In this document: positions 62,092 to 64,000 of the stretch, piece by piece
Numbering within the stretch: position 1 is the first letter of the stretch
How the letters are laid out: each line of letters begins with the position of its first letter
Source of the DNA: Pseudomonas sp. Bc-h
GTDB taxonomy: Bacteria; Pseudomonadota; Gammaproteobacteria; Pseudomonadales; Pseudomonadaceae
Direction: 5' to 3'
Length of the DNA stretch: 64,000 bases
Assembly: GCF_002080045.1 (NCBI RefSeq)
Contig: NZ_MUIN01000007.1
Span: 400,421 to 464,420 of the forward strand
Position numbers and translations under genes: made by a program
The notes under the pieces: generated by a model
Told to the model about the DNA's origin: nothing
Databases searched by the model: none
Seen by the model: only the letters and a program-made list of their open reading frames with translations

Positions 62092-62916
62092 ATGTTGCAG
62101 CCTTATGCGTCCTCTGCTGAAAAGCTCGCCCGTTTCGGATTGGTCTGGGCGTCCATTCTGATCCTGCTGTTTCTGATCGTGCCGATTCTGGTGATCATTC
62201 CCCTGTCGTTCAATTCGTCGTCCTTCCTGACGTACCCGATGGACGGGTTCTCCTTGCGTTGGTACGAAGAATTGATGTCCTCCCAGGAGTGGCAGCAAGC
62301 GTTCAAGAACAGTTTCATCATCGCGCCGGGTGCGACGTTGCTGGCAATGATCTTCGGCACCATGGCGTCGGTCGGGTTGTGCCGGGGCGATTTCCGGTTC
62401 AAGAGCGTGGTCATGGCGTTCCTCATCTCGCCGATGATCGTGCCGTTGATCATTGTCGCGGTCGGCCTGTACTTCTTCTTCGCCAAGCTGCAATTGCTCA
62501 ACAGCTACCTCGGTCTGGTCCTGGCCCACGCGATGCTCGGCGTGCCCTTCGTGGTCATCACCGTCAACGCGACGCTGCAGGGGTTCAACACCAACCTGAG
62601 CCGCGCCGCCGCCAGCCTCGGCGCCCCGCCCCTGACCGTTTTCTTCAGGGTCGTGCTGCCGCTGATCGCACCCGGTGTCATCTCCGGCGGTCTGTTCGCC
62701 TTCGCCACCTCGTTCGATGAAGTGGTGGTGACGCTGTTCCTCGCCAGCCCTTCGCAGCGCACATTGCCGCTGCAGATGTTCGCCGGCATTCGCGAAAACA
62801 TCAGCCCGAACATTGCTGCGGTCGCCACCATCATGGTCGTGCTGTCGGTACTGATGCTGCTGACCCTGGAAGTGCTGCGGCGGCGCAACGAAAAACTGAA
62901 GGTAAAAAAAGAATAA
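62092..62916 (+). CDS. ABC transporter permease 2, PotC-like
   Basis: 274 aa with six membrane helices. Family features: SLRWYEELMSSQEWQQAFKN after helix 1, and the EAA loop NLSRAAASLGAPPLTVFFRV that docks the ATPase. GAGGT precedes the ATG, and six bases separate it from permease 1. It has no large insert, unlike its partner. Confidence 0.94.
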   Translation: MLQPYASSAEKLARFGLVWASILILLFLIVPILVIIPLSFNSSSFLTYPMDGFSLRWYEELMSSQEWQQAFKNSFIIAPGATLLAMIFGTMASVGLCRGDFRFKSVVMAFLISPMIVPLIIVAVGLYFFFAKLQLLNSYLGLVLAHAMLGVPFVVITVNATLQGFNTNLSRAAASLGAPPLTVFFRVVLPLIAPGVISGGLFAFATSFDEVVVTLFLASPSQRTLPLQMFAGIRENISPNIAAVATIMVVLSVLMLLTLEVLRRRNEKLKVKKE

Positions 62917-63017
62917 GCCAACTGGCACCGTCCCTTTCGGACGCATTGAAAACCATGTGATGCCCTTCCGGGTCAGGCCCGGGACGGCAAACTACTGTCC
63001 AGATTCAGAGGTTGAGA

Positions 63018-64000
63018 ATGGCTAACTTAGTGGGCGATGTATCCAGTGCCGCGCGTATCCTGCCGGAGCTGAACGGCGAGAAGTTGTTCATCCGCAAAGG
63101 CAAAGGCGCCCGCCTGTGGGACGACAAGGGCCAAAGCTACATTGACACCGCACTGGGATTCGGCGCGGTGCTGTTGGGACACGCCAACCAGTCGGTAAAT
63201 GCCGCCGTAACCGACGCCCTCGATGACAGCGCGGCGCCCTCCTGGGCTCACGTGCGCGAACACGGTGCCGCGACCGCGCTGGCCCGGCACACTGGGGAAC
63301 TGACCAAAGTCATGTTCACCAACTCGGGCAGTGAAGCCGTCCACCTGGCCTGCCGAGCCGCACGGGCCTACACCGGTCGCGGCAAGATCGCCAAGATGGC
63401 GGCCGGTTTCGACGGCTGGTTCGACGACGTCAGCTTCGGCAACGTGACGTCCGACGAAGCCTGCTTCGCCGATGGCAAACGTCCGTCAACGGAGCGCACC
63501 ACCCTGATCCGCTTCAACGATTTCGCCGACATCGAGCGGCTGTTCGCCGAAGACAGCGACATCGCGGCGGTGATTCTCGAACCCATGCTGGCCAATGCCG
63601 GCTGCATCATGCCGATGCCCGGCTACCTCAAGCATGTGCAGGACGTCGCCCACAAACACGGCGCGTTGGTGATCTGCGACGAGGTGCTGATGGGTTTCCG
63701 TTTGTACGCCGGGCTGGCCGGATTGCGCGAAGGCCTGGACCCGGACCTTGCCAGCGTCGGCAAGGCGATCGGCAATGGTGTGCCGGTGTCTGCCGTGGTT
63801 GGCAAACCGCACATTCTGGAGGGTTTCGAGGAAGGCCGAGTGGCGCGCGGCGGTACATTCAGTGGCAACCCGCTGGCTTGCGCCGCGGTCAGCAGCACCC
63901 TGGCGCTGCTGGACCAGAGCGACTATGCCCTGCTGATTCAGCGCGGCGACGATCTGCGTTCGGCCATCGAGACCACGTTCAAATCCCACGGCATCACCAT
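63018..64000 (+). CDS. Class III aminotransferase (3' end outside window)
   Basis: The first 327 codons of a PLP-dependent class III aminotransferase, open to the window edge. Visible motifs: LWDDKGQSYIDTALGFGAVL, MFTNSGSEAVHLACRAARAY, CDEVLMGFRL with the PLP-binding Asp, and the Schiff-base lysine in SVGKAIGNGVPVSAV. The arrangement resembles glutamate-1-semialdehyde aminomutase or omega-amine aminotransferases. GAGG lies before ATG 63018. As the fifth gene of the operon it probably transaminates the imported amine to an aldehyde. Confidence 0.9.
   Translation, partial: MANLVGDVSSAARILPELNGEKLFIRKGKGARLWDDKGQSYIDTALGFGAVLLGHANQSVNAAVTDALDDSAAPSWAHVREHGAATALARHTGELTKVMFTNSGSEAVHLACRAARAYTGRGKIAKMAAGFDGWFDDVSFGNVTSDEACFADGKRPSTERTTLIRFNDFADIERLFAEDSDIAAVILEPMLANAGCIMPMPGYLKHVQDVAHKHGALVICDEVLMGFRLYAGLAGLREGLDPDLASVGKAIGNGVPVSAVVGKPHILEGFEEGRVARGGTFSGNPLACAAVSSTLALLDQSDYALLIQRGDDLRSAIETTFKSHGIT

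Noticed and set aside
1..64000. CRISPR arrays, tRNA/rRNA genes, complete insertion sequences, prophage genes
   Set aside because: Looked for by eye; no regularly spaced repeats, tRNA-like folds, transposase or phage motifs were found. The only tandem array is the 10-bp repeat at 10801.

Overview
The window looks like a chromosomal segment of a Pseudomonas, most likely from the P. syringae complex or a related plant-associated species with a Hrp-type type III secretion system. The basis is the GC-rich coding style, a ProP matching the known family over its whole length, a DUF2986 protein, LysR/GlxA-type regulators, a TonB siderophore receptor, and above all a canonical HrpL promoter (hrp box). 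It is accessory rather than core: no ribosomal, tRNA or housekeeping genes are present, and about 18 of some 65 genes encode transcription regulators (7 LysR, 3 GlxA-type, 3 other AraC, 2 XRE, 2 ArsR, 1 TetR).

Layout. 1-3.3 kb: two GlxA-type regulators around an isonitrile-hydratase-like DJ-1/PfpI gene, then a gene-poor junction. 3.3-6.4 kb: LysR/tautomerase pair, a broken acetyltransferase, and an unrecognised 251-aa protein preceded by a perfect hrp box (GGAACC-N15-CCACTCA), which I read as a candidate type III effector; next to it lies a truncated signal-peptide ORF. 6.4-15.5 kb: redox and electrophile enzymes (SDR, aldehyde dehydrogenase, Old Yellow Enzyme, alpha/beta hydrolase, MDR reductase, ABM monooxygenase), each beside its own regulator. 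Two copies of a perfect 7-7-7 dyad lie at the end of an intact XRE gene and of a decayed paralogue. 15.6-23.2 kb: siderophore receptor with a Fur-like box, an amber-interrupted small gene, an EAL protein, a hybrid histidine kinase and a manganese catalase. 23.5-31.6 kb: a one-direction cluster (hydratase, LysR, aconitase A, Tat-exported lactonase, MFS carrier, binding-protein-like gene) that looks like an uptake and catabolic unit for an organic acid.

31.7-41.8 kb: a TetR-ALDH-OYE-MFS operon, a GlxA regulator, and a LysR-controlled ALDH-CMD-MDR operon. 41.9-49.2 kb: small membrane protein, LysR, GNATs, an arsRCH operon without an efflux pump, a LysR/EamA exporter pair and a metallo-beta-lactamase-fold hydrolase. 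49.5-57.5 kb: ProP, a threonine-dehydratase-like enzyme, three AraC regulators, GFA, GNAT, cupin and LysR genes. 57.5-64 kb: a polyamine-type ABC importer operon ending in a class III aminotransferase (cut by the window edge), with a divergent XRE-cupin regulator and a 20-bp perfect palindrome in the control region.

In functional terms, much of the window deals with sensing, exporting or reducing reactive small molecules (enones, aldehydes, quinones, arsenic, peroxide) and with importing plant-derived nutrients. The candidate effector is set into this background next to decaying genes. No CRISPR array, rRNA, tRNA or intact insertion sequence was seen.
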